From assembly GCF_933775445.1 (NCBI RefSeq), contig NC_065875.1:22567555-22631554 (forward strand): a DNA stretch of 64,000 nt, in the 5' to 3' direction. How positions within the stretch are numbered: position 1 is the stretch's first letter; each line of letters begins with the position of its first letter. This document shows, in pieces, positions 24,874-36,457 of the stretch. The notes beneath the pieces were generated by a model. That model had not been told where the DNA came from and made no database searches. It saw nothing but the letters and a program-made list of their open reading frames with translations. The position numbers and the translations under genes are program-made. This DNA is from Argentina anserina. Its lineage: Eukaryota > Streptophyta > Magnoliopsida > Rosales > Rosaceae.

Positions 24874-26494
24874 TCAACCGAATACTCTGTTGAGAGCGGC
24901 TGCTAACCGGACTCCACCTTGAGCCAACCGCGCATTGACGATAGGTATCCGGGAGAGGAAGTATGGATCTGCAGTTCAAGATAAGTTGTTATAACACTTT
25001 TCAAGGAACAAAAGAAATAAGTTATTAACTAATTGATTTATGAACTCAAAAATCTACTGCTAATAGAAGTACCTTGTAGCACTGAGCCTTCATCCACACC
25101 CTTGTAAGCCCAATCACAAGCAGCTTTGATACCTTCAGATGCATATCTGCAGATACCAACAGAAAAATACAGTGTAATGAAGTTAATTTGCATATATTTT
25201 CTTACAGCTAAGATAGTTTTCACTGTGTGCTTATGAATTATGATACATACACATCTGGACACGCTGTCTTGTTCAAACTGCAGGTCTCCCAAGCCTTAAC
25301 ATCGTCTGCCCATTCAGTCTGTTGCAAAAATGAATTAGACAGCCAATAATGAAATATTTAGATGGATGCACCTTCAATGAACATTCCCAAAGGCTAAGAC
25401 AGTACCGTAATGTTCTGTTTAATTGCATCAACCAGTTCATCCAGATTATTATCGTAGAACCTCTCTTCTGCTGTTTCAATTATGTTGCTATCCCATATCT
25501 GCATCCATTACACATATCAAAACTCCATGTGAATTTTAACAATCTTGGGTTGAAGTTAAGGATGAAGTACAAAGATGGGAATTGAAGTTGGTACAAGGCA
25601 GACTCACATGGTGAAGATTTTGCTGCCTAGTGTACCAGTGAACATCGATGGTATTCCCTCCCCTGTCTGAAGTGAAACCAACATGCAGAGGCTGAAAGAA
25701 GGTAACAAATGGCTTATATGGTCATATATAGGACTCACACTGTAACAAATCCTTGTCTACATATGGTCAAGTATCGATTATAGACTTCGTGCAATATATA
25801 GTATTAGTACCTGATGGATATCTCCGTAAAAATGGGAAAGGAATAGCAGTGCTTCAGTGAGGTTATCTGAGGATATCGGAGCAGCATGTTACAGTAATGA
25901 AAGATACTAATGATCATCAAATTGGAGAGTAGAAGAATTTACATTCCGACTTGGAAGAGCTGGAGCTGTAAGTGAGAAGCTGGGTGGTGTAATTGTTTAT
26001 GGCCCCTGCAACACACCGCCCCTTTTCTCCATTTTCGTCTTTGCAATCCCCTGAAGAAACTCATATTAGTACATCCTAGAAATTTTGATATGCGAATTTT
26101 GATAGACTTACTATTGTACTCATAGGTGCAGAGGTTGTCAGGAGTGTCAATGTAGTGAAGGGCAGATGACCAGTGATACCGAAACTTGACATGATCGGCC
26201 CATATGCAGACACTCCCCAAGTCATTTTCTGCATACTCCGGAAGCAATTGCTTCACAGCATCAGCTGCCGCGTCGCTCAACCTAGACTATATGGAAGTAA
26301 CACCAACAAAATATATAATCGAAGCCTCGAAGGCTTGCTGTAGCCACACACACAGAAGAGAAGAAAGCAACATGAAGTACCTGAGCAATTCTACACACAG
26401 TAGTGTGACCCTCGATTCCCCAACCATGAATCACAGGGAAAAGAAGAACAAGCAGCAGTGAACACAACTCATATATTCGGATCATGCTGCCCAT
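24874..26494 (-). CDS. S1/P1-type nuclease (plant ENDO/BFN family), 288 aa, nine exons
   Basis: Minus-strand exons in order: 26494-26381, 26286-26112, 26050-25943, 25866-25811, 25691-25608, 25498-25406, 25318-25251, 25146-25073, 24968-24874. All have GT-AG introns and phases join to 288 codons plus TGA. A signal peptide (hydrophobic LCSLLLVLLFPVIHG) is followed by mature Trp-Gly-x-x-Gly-His, where the new N-terminal Trp and this His are zinc ligands in the family. Further ligands are visible in WADHVK, LHYIDTP, LSHFYGDIHQPLH, DVHWYT and NLHHIWDS. Four N-x-T glycosylation sites (NYT, NLT, NIT, NKT) fit a secreted or vacuolar enzyme. The family cleaves single-stranded DNA and RNA using three zinc ions and acts in senescence and programmed cell death. 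Length matches relatives of about 290 aa. It ends LNRVFG. Confidence 0.95.
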
Positions 26495-26543
26495 TAAGTT
26501 AATTTCTCCACTGAATTCAGATGTGATGAGGGTGGTTTCTCTA

Positions 26544-26551
26544 GTTTTATA
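26544..26551 (-). promoter_or_regulatory. Putative TATA box of the nuclease gene
   Basis: On the minus strand the sequence reads tataaaac about 50 bp upstream of the ATG at 26494. Spacing would give a very short leader; support is positional. Confidence 0.45.
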
Positions 26552-27231
26552 GGTAGTATGAGCATTCAGTTCTGGAAGAATACATGGTATTGAATTCTTG
26601 GCCTTTTATTTTTGGCTAGCTAGAATGATTGAATATCAGATATCGCATATGGAATACTGGCCCGGTTGTCATGTTCACACCTTACCAGGTTCACAACAAC
26701 AGTATTTGAAACTTTGGACAAATGTGAATGAAGGTTTATATCAAGCGAGTATCTTGGGTCATTTAAGATTTAAGAAGGAGATCTTGGTTTCTATACGTAT
26801 TCATGGCTGCGTGATTGGAAAAGAAGGCAACCTTTTTATAAAAGGAACTGGATTTGAGCGAGAAACTGTTGTGGGAATGTAACGGTACGCAACAGCAGAA
26901 TGTACCTGATATAATGGACAGATTCGCCGGGCTAAGCATGGAAATGACTCATTCATATTCAAGAGCTCAGATTTGCTGAAGAATCCATAATTCACACACA
27001 CAAATATATGACAACAAATTTGATAGATTAGGTTCCAATATTTTAATGGGGATTGACCAATTGCATGAAAACAAGCTAAAATTGTCTAATTCAATTCTTA
27101 ATACACATTCCAATGTTTTTGAAATAATATACTCACTTTACACCTGACCTAACAGATACATTAAGTCTTCGTCTCCTTCTCTCACCTCTAATTCCAAATT
27201 GCATGAAAACAAGCTAAAAATTGCCTAATTC
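26552..27231. other. Intergenic, nothing recognised
   Basis: A 94-codon frame (26598-26882) and its antisense frame have no recognised domain. This is probably the upstream region of the nuclease gene. Confidence 0.4.
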
Positions 27232-27235
27232 TGTA

Positions 27236-27570
27236 GGCCACTAACAAAAAAGGACAAGCAAGAAAATAGGGCAAGCATTACAGACAAAGCAAGCTTAATT
27301 AACCCTAATGAAACCCTAATTTAATGACAGAGTAATGAAAAACATCTCCTTTTTCTAACACCCCCTCTCAGCTTGATGCTTAGTCCTAAGCACATAAAGA
27401 ATCATGTTGAGGAGAACATAACCTTTAGTGAAGAGATCAGCAAGCTGGTTTTTGGATGAAACAAATTGAAGTTTCAATGTTCCTACCTTCACCTGTGCAC
27501 GAGTGAAGTGAACATCGACTTCCACATGCTTCAATTTAGAATGATAGACCGGATTGTGATAGGATGCAGA
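27236..27570 (-). mobile_element. Copia retrotransposon remnant: RNase H end, PPT and LTR start
   Basis: On the minus strand, about 27560-27372 encodes the end of a copia RNase H domain, with recognisable HNPVYHSKLKHVEVDVHF, then KNQLADLFTKG. It is followed by a purine run (gagaggggg) and tgttagaaaaaggag, which would be the first bases of the 3' LTR. The same LTR sequence occurs again at 35287-35400. Everything upstream of RNase H is missing. Confidence 0.8.
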
Positions 27571-28080
27571 AGTGTCTCACAATAAATCCTGTAAAATGTC
27601 ATCGTTAGTATAGAATAAGTAAGGATCATTCAGTCTGGGAAATTGAAAGGAACTCTAGACTTCGAAATGTTAACAATTAAAATAGGGATTTAAAAGTTCA
27701 TCTAACTATTACTTATAATAAAACCTAACTACTATTTACAATGATCGACTTCCTTTTAACAAATTTTCACAATCACAACCATATCACATAACAATCACAA
27801 ATTAGGACTCAAAAACGCATTCAACACATATTTACATGTTTTAGACACCGATATAACTAGAGCCTTAATGGTCATTTAGTCATGCAAGATTTCTTATGTA
27901 TTTTTGCATGACTTAGCGCCTAACACCTAAATTGTATGTAATCACATTAAAAAACACATTGCGTAGAATTCAAACAAGATCACATATAAGCACAATATCT
28001 CTATCGGAGACATGTTAACATGGAGGCGTCACTCACCATGGAATACATGCAAATTTTCAGAAAATTTAAACCATTTTAGA
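27571..28080. other. Intergenic AT-rich sequence, unclassified
   Basis: No gene or bounded repeat is recognisable. Sequence near 27900-28080 has repeated cacat words, consistent with old transposon DNA. Confidence 0.35.
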
Positions 28081-28720
28081 AAGGTACCATAACCAATAAA
28101 AATGTTATAGAACATTAGTAGACATATCACGATTTGGTATAACTAAAGTACTCAGATTAAAAAATTGAAATATCTGAGTATATACATGTAAATATATGTA
28201 TTTATAAGTGCCATTTTAAAAAATAAAACCGATCAGCTTTTATTTTTCATCTCGGTCAAACCAATCAACCATATATATAACTATGCTTCCCTAAGAGAGC
28301 CATATCTCGGGGGCAACAAATTTTCAAACTTTTTGCATACTTAGATAAATATGGACCTTAGGAGTTATGTGAGCGTCCGACGGATCGCAACAAAAAGTTG
28401 TGAGGAAGAAGATATTAGTGTTTTAGTGTGAGATTTAGGTTTGATCTAGAGTTGACCACATCGATGAAGACTGATATGATGACGAAAATGAGACAATTTT
28501 TAAGTATAGTCATATTGTCTTAGGAAGATAACATCCAACGGTTGAATTTTGAAAATTATGTTTTTAATATGTTGTTCATTTAGAAATGTACTCTAACCAT
28601 TAAACTTGTTACTAAACATTAGTAGACATATCACGATTTTGTGCGATGAAAGTACTAAAAATATAAAATTGATGAATTTGACATCACACATGCTTTTAGT
28701 ACCTATTAGAGAGTATATAT
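28081..28720. repeat. Diverged tandem repeat, period about 504 bp
   Basis: The string aacattagtagacatatcacgattt at 28111 recurs at 28615 with matching flanks on both sides, a period of about 504 bp. The short string aatgttata(g)aacattag resembles the start of the 505-bp units at the beginning of the window. Only about 1.2 units are visible. Confidence 0.6.
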
Positions 28721-29134
28721 AAGAAAATTGAACCTAATCAGTTTTTTTCTTCATATCGGTAAAAACAAAGGTTATAGATCTATTAGTGCATCACTATGGG
28801 GAGAACATAAATATTATAAAATTTATATATATTCTTTTTTATACAACTTGTCTCCTGAAGTGTTTGAGATTTTTTGGCAAATTATTTGGTACCCCTTTAG
28901 AAAGTTTCGTATAATACTATAATACATATAAATTATAAAATCTGTATTTAAAAAGTAGTGAAATGCAAATATAAATAAAGTAATCGATGGCGTCGTTTGC
29001 CGTCGCTAAATTAAAGTTGGAACTCCAAATTTTGTTAGGCGCGAGATCTCAAATAATTGAGACACAACAAAATTTTGGAGCCTTTACTCTCACATTTCGG
29101 ACAACCCTAATTTCATTTCTTCTTCTCTTTCCTC

Positions 29135-29181
<47 letters not shown>

Positions 29182-29276
29182 TTAAGGGGCATCTAACGAT
29201 GGATCGGGAGCCGCCGTCTCAGTAGATCTTCAGATTTCCGGCCGATTTTGCTAGTTTCTCTGGTTTTGTTGAATCA
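28721..29276. other. AT-rich spacer with (CT)n run at 29138-29179
   Basis: A long dinucleotide run precedes tatttaaggggcat and an ATG at 29200, which looks like a 5' leader but leads only to a nine-codon frame. The frame at 28987-29196 is partly a translation of the CT run. This might be the old promoter and leader of the DMC1-like relic downstream. Confidence 0.4.
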
Positions 29277-31425
29277 ACGCCAGAGATGTTAAGAAGCTTT
29301 AAGACGCATGGATCTATACCTGCAATGGCCTGATGATGCACACCAAGAAGGTATATAGAGAATTCACCTCTAATTTTTCTACACGGTATAAATTTATCTG
29401 GGGCCAAAGTTGATAAGATTTGTGAGGCTGCCGAGAAGATAGTGGTTAGTGCTCGAAATTGCTATATGAAAACATGAAGAACTTCGTGATTGGTCTTTGT
29501 TGTTTATATGTTTTTGTTTGGTTCATTTATTGGTGTAGAGGGAAGCAGAGGAAAGAGGCTTCAAGGTTGCAAACGGTGAACAGAAAGCTGACGGCGATGA
29601 ACAAGCTTTTGATGGAGGAAAACGATAGGTTGCAGAAACAGGTGTTGCACTTGGTCTATGAAAACAGTTACTTCCGCCAACAGACTCAAAATGTGTGTGA
29701 GCAAATTCAGGAAAAAGATTTCCTTTTGTTTCGTCAAGGATAAGATGAAATTTTGATTAAAGATGCAATCTTTAGTCGCATTAATCTCGGTGGTTCATGT
29801 TGGGGGTCTCTTTTTGTGTTGCAGACAACTCTGGCCATAACAGACACAAGTTGTGAATCGGTAGTGACAAGTGGTCAACACCATTCAGCATCCACCAAGG
29901 GATGGGGTAAGTGATTCTGTAGTGGTGGGGTTAATCATCATATGTAGAGTCACTTTCACTCTGATTTTCAATCTTTTTTTTTTTACCACCTTGATGAGTT
30001 TCTGGGCTAGTTGTTGATTGTTCTTTGTGTTTCTGTACTAGAATTTGTCTATTGCAGAGGAGACTTTAGCAGAGTTTCTTTCACAGGCTACTGGAACTGT
30101 TGTGGAGTGGGTCCAATTGCATGGTATGAAGGTAACTTGTCCTTCCTCTTCTTCCTTTTGCCTTTGGTTATTTCATTTTCGATCTTTTGTGACATTCAAG
30201 AAGAGTTTGCTAACCTTGTAAGCAACGTTCAAACCTCACCATCTTAATTTTTGGTCATACCAATCTTTGCCTTTTCCTTTTGCTCCCCCCATCATTCTAA
30301 TATTTTTCTTCAATGGAGGAAGGAGAATATTGGTTATGTAGAAAGAAAGGTGCATGCTTTAAAAGTACTCTGCTAAGTGGGAACTCTTAGTTATTAAAAA
30401 GTTTATTTCTTTTAATTAAAATTGATGAATGTTTGCAAAAATATTAAGTAATTAAAAGTTGGTTGTGATCCCAAATTCCATATATTATTGATTTTGATCT
30501 GAAACAGCCTGGTCCCCGGATTCCATTGGAATCGTTGTAATTTCTCACGGTCGCACCGTGCGTGCGGCCTGGTGGGTCTTGAACCTACATGGGTGAGTTC
30601 TTGTCCACCTTGGTCTGGTAATTAAACTAGTAACTTATTAATCTTGCTGCAGAAATTTGTGAAGATTGATCAATGATTGTTGTGAAAATGCATACAAGTC
30701 CAGACACAGCTTGCTCACACTCTGCGTAACTACACAGGTTTGTCTTTGCCTCAAGTTAGGATTGTCTTAACATTCTGGAAATCATGTCATCATTCTGCAA
30801 AGTTCTGTTGTGGTGTTTCCTTAGAAGTCTGGCGTTTGAGTACTGAAATGTTAAGTTTATGTTGACTGTGAATTTCTGTCATCTTACAAATACTCAGTTT
30901 GGTTTAAAGAGAAATTATAGACTCCAATATGAAGCATGGTCACCGAAAAAGTGGTAATTGTGGGTTTTGGACTGCTGCAATGCCTTGCCAAGTGAAGTGG
31001 AATGACATTATTGCTTTTTCAAAATTTGCATCCCATATATATCTGGTCTTTTTAACATAATAATCTAGCAGCAAGCCTAATATTTCCTTACTGAAATCTG
31101 CAGTTTTATTCAAATATCATGTTCTATACAGCAAGCCTTACTGATTGCTTGTATTATACTTTTCAGCTTCCTACTCACATGCATGGAGGGAATGGAAATG
31201 TTGCTTACATTGATACTGAGGGAACTTTGTATCATTTTCTCTGTCCTTACCAACTGTTGTTTTCAATAGCATCTTAGCAACTTAGTATGATCAATAATTA
31301 TCTTCATCAATTACCATCAATATAAGAATGTTTTCTTCTTAACCAAGTGCGCTTGCAGCTGGACTGAGCGAATTATACCTATAGCTGAAAGATTCGGCTT
31401 GGACCCAAGAGTTGTTCTCGATAAT
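29277..31425 (+). pseudogene. DMC1: DMC1 meiotic recombinase pseudogene, partial
   Basis: Recognisable DMC1 exons are present in order. The exon at 29277-29350 encodes DVKKL, a stop at 29300-29302, then IYTCNGLMMHTKK. About 29390-29452 encodes LSGAKVDKICEAAEKIV. The exon at 30695-30737 encodes TQLAHTL and, after a one-base loss, VTTQ. The exons at 31167-31228 and 31359-31425 join to [20 protein letters not shown], then ERIIPIAERFGLDP and VLDN. Introns are retained, so it arose from genomic DNA and not from an mRNA. The Walker A region, most of the N-terminus and the C-terminal half are missing. Functional DMC1 is the meiosis-specific RecA-family strand-exchange protein of about 344 aa. An HD-ZIP III fragment lies between the second and third exon pieces. 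Confidence 0.85.
29539..30592 (+). pseudogene. HD-ZIP III transcription factor gene fragment inserted in the DMC1 relic
   Basis: Four exon pieces with introns are visible. 29539-29692 encodes KQRKEASRLQTVNRKLTAMN and LMEENDRLQKQV, the leucine-zipper region. 29825-29906 encodes TLAITDTSCESVVTSGQHH. 30058-30131 encodes EETLAEFLSQATGTVVEWVQ, the start of the START domain. 30508-30592 begins PGP and then is frameshifted relative to the family's DSIGIV...ISHG. The homeodomain upstream and nearly all of START and MEKHLA are absent. Intron 3 and intron 2 splice sites are still GT-AG, so it was copied from a gene and not from cDNA. The closest named relatives by motif are the ATHB-15/CORONA and ATHB-8 group; the exact source is not decided. 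Confidence 0.85.
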
Positions 31426-31899
31426 GTAATTATTGATCTCTATATACACTTTCAATTGAAGAAATGATAGCACCCGATCTCAAATTGTTGATATGCACAA
31501 GTCTCAGTTTCTTTTATCTTGACATTTTAACTTGGTCATTCCAGCCGTTGCCTACATCAAGAGTATTGTACAATATAAATTTTTGGATATGCATAGATGT
31601 AAATGGACTACTAACAGGTTGACTAAGGTTTAGACAACTACTAGGTTTGATTTTTTATACTTTCAAAGATAAAATTAAAGTGACAGATGATATGGAAAGA
31701 AATCAATTATAGGGAGAATCAGGTAGAACACAATACACTAACAGATTCAACATCATCATTATTCACATTTCATGATTTAATACAAATTGCATTATTCCAA
31801 TCAAAACTAGGCTACCAGAATTCATCAAAAACTGCAATCCAAAACCTTGCATACATAAATAAATGCCATCACGCAAAAATAATTACCATTACTGTAGTG
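31426..31899. other. Intergenic, nothing recognised
   Basis: AT-rich sequence with an 82-codon frame (31687-31935) that runs into the neighbouring MITE and shows no domain. Confidence 0.4.
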
Positions 31900-31907
31900 C
31901 ATGCACC

Positions 31908-32478
31908 CAGTGTTCTGAATATCGGTGATATTTAGAAATCGATAGGATAAATGTCATATCGCCTCAATATCTCGGTCAACATGCGATATATTGGGTCAAA
32001 CCGAGTTTGACCCGATATTTTGGTGGATTTTTTTTTGTTGACTTTTTTTTGGCGACTTTTTTTTCGGTGACTTTTTTTTCGGTGACTTTTTTTTTAAGGA
32101 GACGATGTCGTTTTGAGGAATTTCAACGCAAATATGAGCACATGTCAACGCAACCACAAGCTTATCTCGGAAGATGAGGATGAAGATAATGGAGAATATG
32201 AGTTTGACTTTGATTCCGATGATGAGAGAGTTTATAATGCATGAATGCATAATCAATATCTCAATCTATCTTTTATGCACCTATTTTTGTTCAATTAGTA
32301 CTTAGTAGTTAATATTATTTGGTATATTTTGAATATTTTGAAGTATATGTTTATAAATATATTAAATTTAAATTAAAAATTAACAAAAACGATAAATCCG
32401 ATATATCTCGATATATCCCTGTTATATTCTTATTTTACAAAACCGATACGATGCCGATAACCGCTATTTAGACCATTG
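31908..32478. mobile_element. hAT-type MITE, 571 bp
   Basis: It starts cagtgttctgaatatcgg and its end is the complement of caatggtctaaatagcgg. A perfect 8-bp target duplication catgcacc flanks it (31900-31907 and 32479-32486), as expected for hAT. Sub-terminal cgatatatc/gatatatcgg words occur near both ends. The interior has repeated blocks of tttttttcggtgac (about 32030-32095), whose translation gives a Lys-Ser-Pro-Lys repeat that is not a gene. It belongs to the same family as the MITE at 48682-49258. Confidence 0.92.
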
Positions 32479-32486
32479 CATGCACC

Positions 32487-33284
32487 TAGCAAGCACCTTA
32501 CGGGGCCTCTTGCATGCATTTTGAAAATATCTAATTTGCAAGCCATATTTTTGACACACTGATAAGGAAATTGTTTATTACTTCCAAAACTAAAAGCTTA
32601 CAGTATTGTATCAATAAGATGAAATTGAAATCTCATGGACCCAAAATAAGAGAAACATGTGTATCAAACTTTCCTCTCACAAATGAGTTAAACACTAGGA
32701 CAACAACTAGCAAAATTGTTCACCTATTACTCTTTTTTTTTAGAAGAAACTATTCACCTATAAGGCTATAACTCACTTGGAAAACCATGAACAAGTGGAG
32801 AGCTAGACCTGTAATACCAAGACACTAGCATTATGTCAAATGACCTGGTTTATGCTTCTTCCATTTCGAAATCTGCATAACAAATAAGATACAGTCAATG
32901 AAAAATATGAATACATATATTTTTATCAAGTTAACTTTGTATATGGGAATAAGTATTCAACCATGGCAAACAGAATTGGTCACTGAAATCCACGCTTGAT
33001 ATATTAACATGTTAGTTTTGATAACATCATAAATCCATGAAGCACAATTACTGGCTTGGAAGAAACTGATGTAAAGAAATTGTTTGATTACTGGCTTGAT
33101 TTAATTTTATATATTGTCACCCCCTGTATTAATTCAATTTTGCTCACTTAACCCTGGCATCAACTATAAGTTTCTCTGTATTAGGAGAATAACATGTTCA
33201 GAAACAAGTATATATTCTTGGTACTAAAAGTTACAGTTTGTGTCACAGGTAGAGAAAAACAGTATGTATAACACAATTTAAATT
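32487..33284. other. Intergenic, nothing recognised
   Basis: AT-rich sequence without a convincing open frame or repeat ends. Confidence 0.4.
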
Positions 33285-33292
33285 AACAGAAG

Positions 33293-33688
33293 TAGGGGTG
33301 GGCACGGGACGGGATGGGACGGTACGGGGCTTACTTTTTTATTAACAAAGCAACATTCAATAATGAAATTTTAACAAAAACTGCATATTATGTTCAAAAT
33401 ATTATAATTTACTATTATTATTTGAGTTGATATAATTTTGGAGTTATTAAGAACCTAAATTAGTTTCATTTTGATACAAATATATAAGAATTTTTTAAGT
33501 TTTTATTAAAGGTGGGACGAGACGAGACGAAGCGGGATAGAAATTATTCGTCCCATGTCTCGTCCCACTATTATGAAACGGGACAGGATCGGGATGGGAC
33601 GAACGTTTTTAGACCTCCGTCCTGTCCCGTCCCGTCCCTATGAATTTCGGGACGGGATCGGGATTTCCGTTTTTTATGCCCACCCCTA
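33293..33688. mobile_element. hAT-type MITE, 396 bp, with gggac repeats
   Basis: Terminal inverted repeats are taggggtgggca at 33293 and its complement tgcccacccct(a) ending at 33688. A perfect 8-bp target duplication aacagaag lies at 33285-33292 and 33689-33696. Sub-terminal gggacgggat words repeat in both halves in inverted orientation. No transposase is present. Confidence 0.93.
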
Positions 33689-33696
33689 AACAGAAG

Positions 33697-35286
33697 AGTA
33701 CCTACATGTATTACAAGCACAAGACAATTCACCATGGTTCTTCATTATTAGCCTGCAAAAAATCCACAGTAAACTTTTGACAGTATACATATCAATATAC
33801 CAAGGATGCCCTTAAAATCGTATTTCTATTTGAACTGTTGACTTATAATAGAGAAAATAAAATATCCACTTACCGAAGATGATAGCCTACACAAGCACAT
33901 AGTACCAATAAACTGCACATGCACATAGTACTAATGAATGGTTAAGACGTTTAGAGAACAATAATAATAATTAAAATGTAAATTAGGTTTGATGATATAT
34001 TGCAAGTAACAGATATAATGATGTACATTAAGGTGATGAGTAAAACAAAGTTTCAATACTTGGCTTTGTTTCAGAGATATACAATCGATTAGAAAATTCA
34101 GCTATCGACTTGACAGCTCCCAACTGATCAACTTCAACATAGAACAACAACTGTTGATAGCCGAATGGAGTTGATAAATGTGGAAGTTCTAGTTTGATTT
34201 TACATTGTGACTACTAGTTTTAATTCCATTGTATATTTCAAATACCAAAAATCAGATGCAAGCATTACACTTGTTAAAAGTCTGATATGGCAAACCAGCA
34301 GGTTTGCAGGAAGTAATATGCAGGGGTCATTATCAACCTAAAACGACAAAAGCAAATTCAGATGCAGATGCCTAAAGGCTAAAAGTTGAATGCTAGTCGA
34401 AAACCGAGAAATTCACCTGTAAAAAAAATCCCCTGATTGATCTCTTTAGTTATTTGTAATCATCTATTCATCTTCAAGGCCAAAACCAGAAGCCACAGGG
34501 ACAACAACATTGTCGATTATCAATACAAATCTCATAGCCCATAGCAACCTAATACACCAATACCGTTGTCGAGGAGAGCATTACATGAATGCAATTACTA
34601 TAACACATCTATGAGGATAACGATCTTCAATGTAAACGAATTCGTATTTGCCTACACCAAACAATCAAAGCAATTTGTTTAGTGACCTTTACATAGAGAC
34701 CCCGATCACAGTGGAGTCGAGAAAAATTGAAGATATCCCGACACACTAGCGGCTTTTGCAAAAGTAACAAGTGAGGAGGTTCCGGTAACAGGGACGGTGG
34801 CGCCACCTACTCACTCGTCTCCCACAGTCGTAATTCATGGCTTCCGCAATTCCACATCTGAAACTATCCCTAGGACTAGGTTTACACTTTACTCTGAAAA
34901 CGATTTAAATCCACAGCCAAATCTTCTCCCCCACACCTCACCCCTCGTCTTACTGTCCTCGATCCCAGTTATTACCCCGCTCCAATCGGCTAGCACAAGT
35001 CACGCCGACAGAAAAAAACCATTCAAGGTTTGAAGACGTGGAGCGAAATTTTTTGGTCCAAATCATTCAAAGCGTGCCACGTAATACGACAAAAAATAGC
35101 TCCTTTAGGTAACGGTGCATTCCGACTGTTGCCTAAAAGTTGACTTAAAAGACTATAAATTTGTAGAAGAAGGAAATGGAAAATGTTTGTATTATCAATT
35201 ATGTAGGGTTACAAAGATACTGGGCAATGTTCTAAATATATAGTACTACTGGACCAGCGAAATGGAGACGCATGGAACCCAACTGT
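33697..35286. other. Intergenic; GC-richer island at about 34700-35010
   Basis: A 78-codon frame at 34797-35033 starts from a non-ATG codon and has no recognised domain, although the Pro/Thr/Ser-rich composition and better GC suggest former exon sequence. The rest is AT-rich and featureless. Confidence 0.35.
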
Positions 35287-35400
35287 AGGTCAGTAGACAA
35301 GCAAGAAAATAAGGCAAGTATTACAGACAAAGCAAGCTTAATTAACCCTAATGAAGCCCTAATTTGATGACTGAGCCATGAAAAACATCTCCTTTTTCTA
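35287..35400 (-). repeat. Partial copia LTR, second copy of the 27.2-kb family
   Basis: About 110 bp (gacaagcaagaaaataaggcaag... to ...catctcctttttctaaca) match the LTR start beside the copia remnant at 27242-27356, in the same orientation. No RNase H or polypurine tract precedes it, so it is a solo or truncated LTR. Confidence 0.75.
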
Positions 35401-35789
35401 ACACTCCACGGCGCACTCTTCAATGCACCAGCGGAGCAACTCGTCGACACCAACGAGCTCAAATCAATGGTCCTTCCGATGACGTCAACCTCTAGATCTT
35501 GCTCGCCGGCATTGGAGGCCCGTATCGTCGTCGTTTTAGATTTCTTCAGAGGGCGACGACTTGAAAACCTATAACTTATACATCAATCAAGGCCGCCGGC
35601 GAGGAAGAGTAAGAGATTGGCTTTCGAGGCTATCTGATATTATTAATTTTCATGTCGTCTTGTAAAGCCCCACTTTCATAGTCTGTGATTTACAGTAAAT
35701 TACCTTTGATTCAAATATTCGATCTTCTTTTCATTTCCGTTAGAAATTCATATTGGCTTTAAATATATTTGACCTGAAATCCAAACGCT
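35401..35789. other. GC-richer spacer, origin unclear
   Basis: The stretch 35405-35620 has coding-like composition (gcgacgac, gccgccggcgag) but no frame with a recognised domain. Confidence 0.3.
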
Positions 35790-36457
35790 GTCGAAGGCCC
35801 AAACCTTACCAATCGAGTACCACCAAGTACTACGAACTTGATATATGAAGGTTTGTGCCCGGTAATTGTATTTAATTTTACGTTCCAATTAGAGTTGGTA
35901 CGGTACTCAGTCCTAATAGTATCATCACCGTTAAAATGCCAATGTCAAAGTTTAATATCGACTAAAATATTATATTCTGTGATTAAGATGGAAACAATGA
36001 AACATGTATTTTAGTAATTTTACATGGCTACATTGGAAGGAACTACATTAGATTGTGTAAACCATACTTTAGAAAAATGTTCACTACCGTCCTAACCAAC
36101 ACATAATTAGTACGATCTTACCCGTCGAAGGCCCAAACCTTACCAATCGAGTACCACCAAGTACTACGAACTTGATATATGAAGGTTTGTGCCCGGTAAT
36201 TGTATTTAATTTTACGTTCCAATTAGAGTTGGTACGGTACTCAGTCCTAATAGTATCATCACCGTTAAAATGCCAATGTCAAAGTTTAATATCGACTAAA
36301 ATATTATATTCTGTGATTAAGATGGAAACAATGAAACATGTATTTTAGTAATTTTACATGGCTACATTGGAAGGAACTACATTAGATTGTGTAAACCATA
36401 CTTTAGAAAAATGTTCACTACCGTCCTAACCAACACATAATTAGTACGATCTTACCC
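35790..36457. repeat. 334-bp tandem duplication, no differences seen
   Basis: The unit 35790-36123 (gtcgaaggcccaaacc ... gtacgatcttaccc) is followed directly by 36124-36457 with no difference that I can find by reading. The right end is marked by a change from gtcgaagg to gcttactt. No coding content. Confidence 0.93.

Noticed and set aside
25349..25585. Plus-strand 78-codon frame inside the nuclease gene
   Set aside because: Antisense to nuclease exons 6 and 7 and their intron.
31996..32256. Lys-Ser-Pro-Lys repeat protein on the minus strand
   Set aside because: The repeat comes from tttttttcggtgac blocks inside a MITE.
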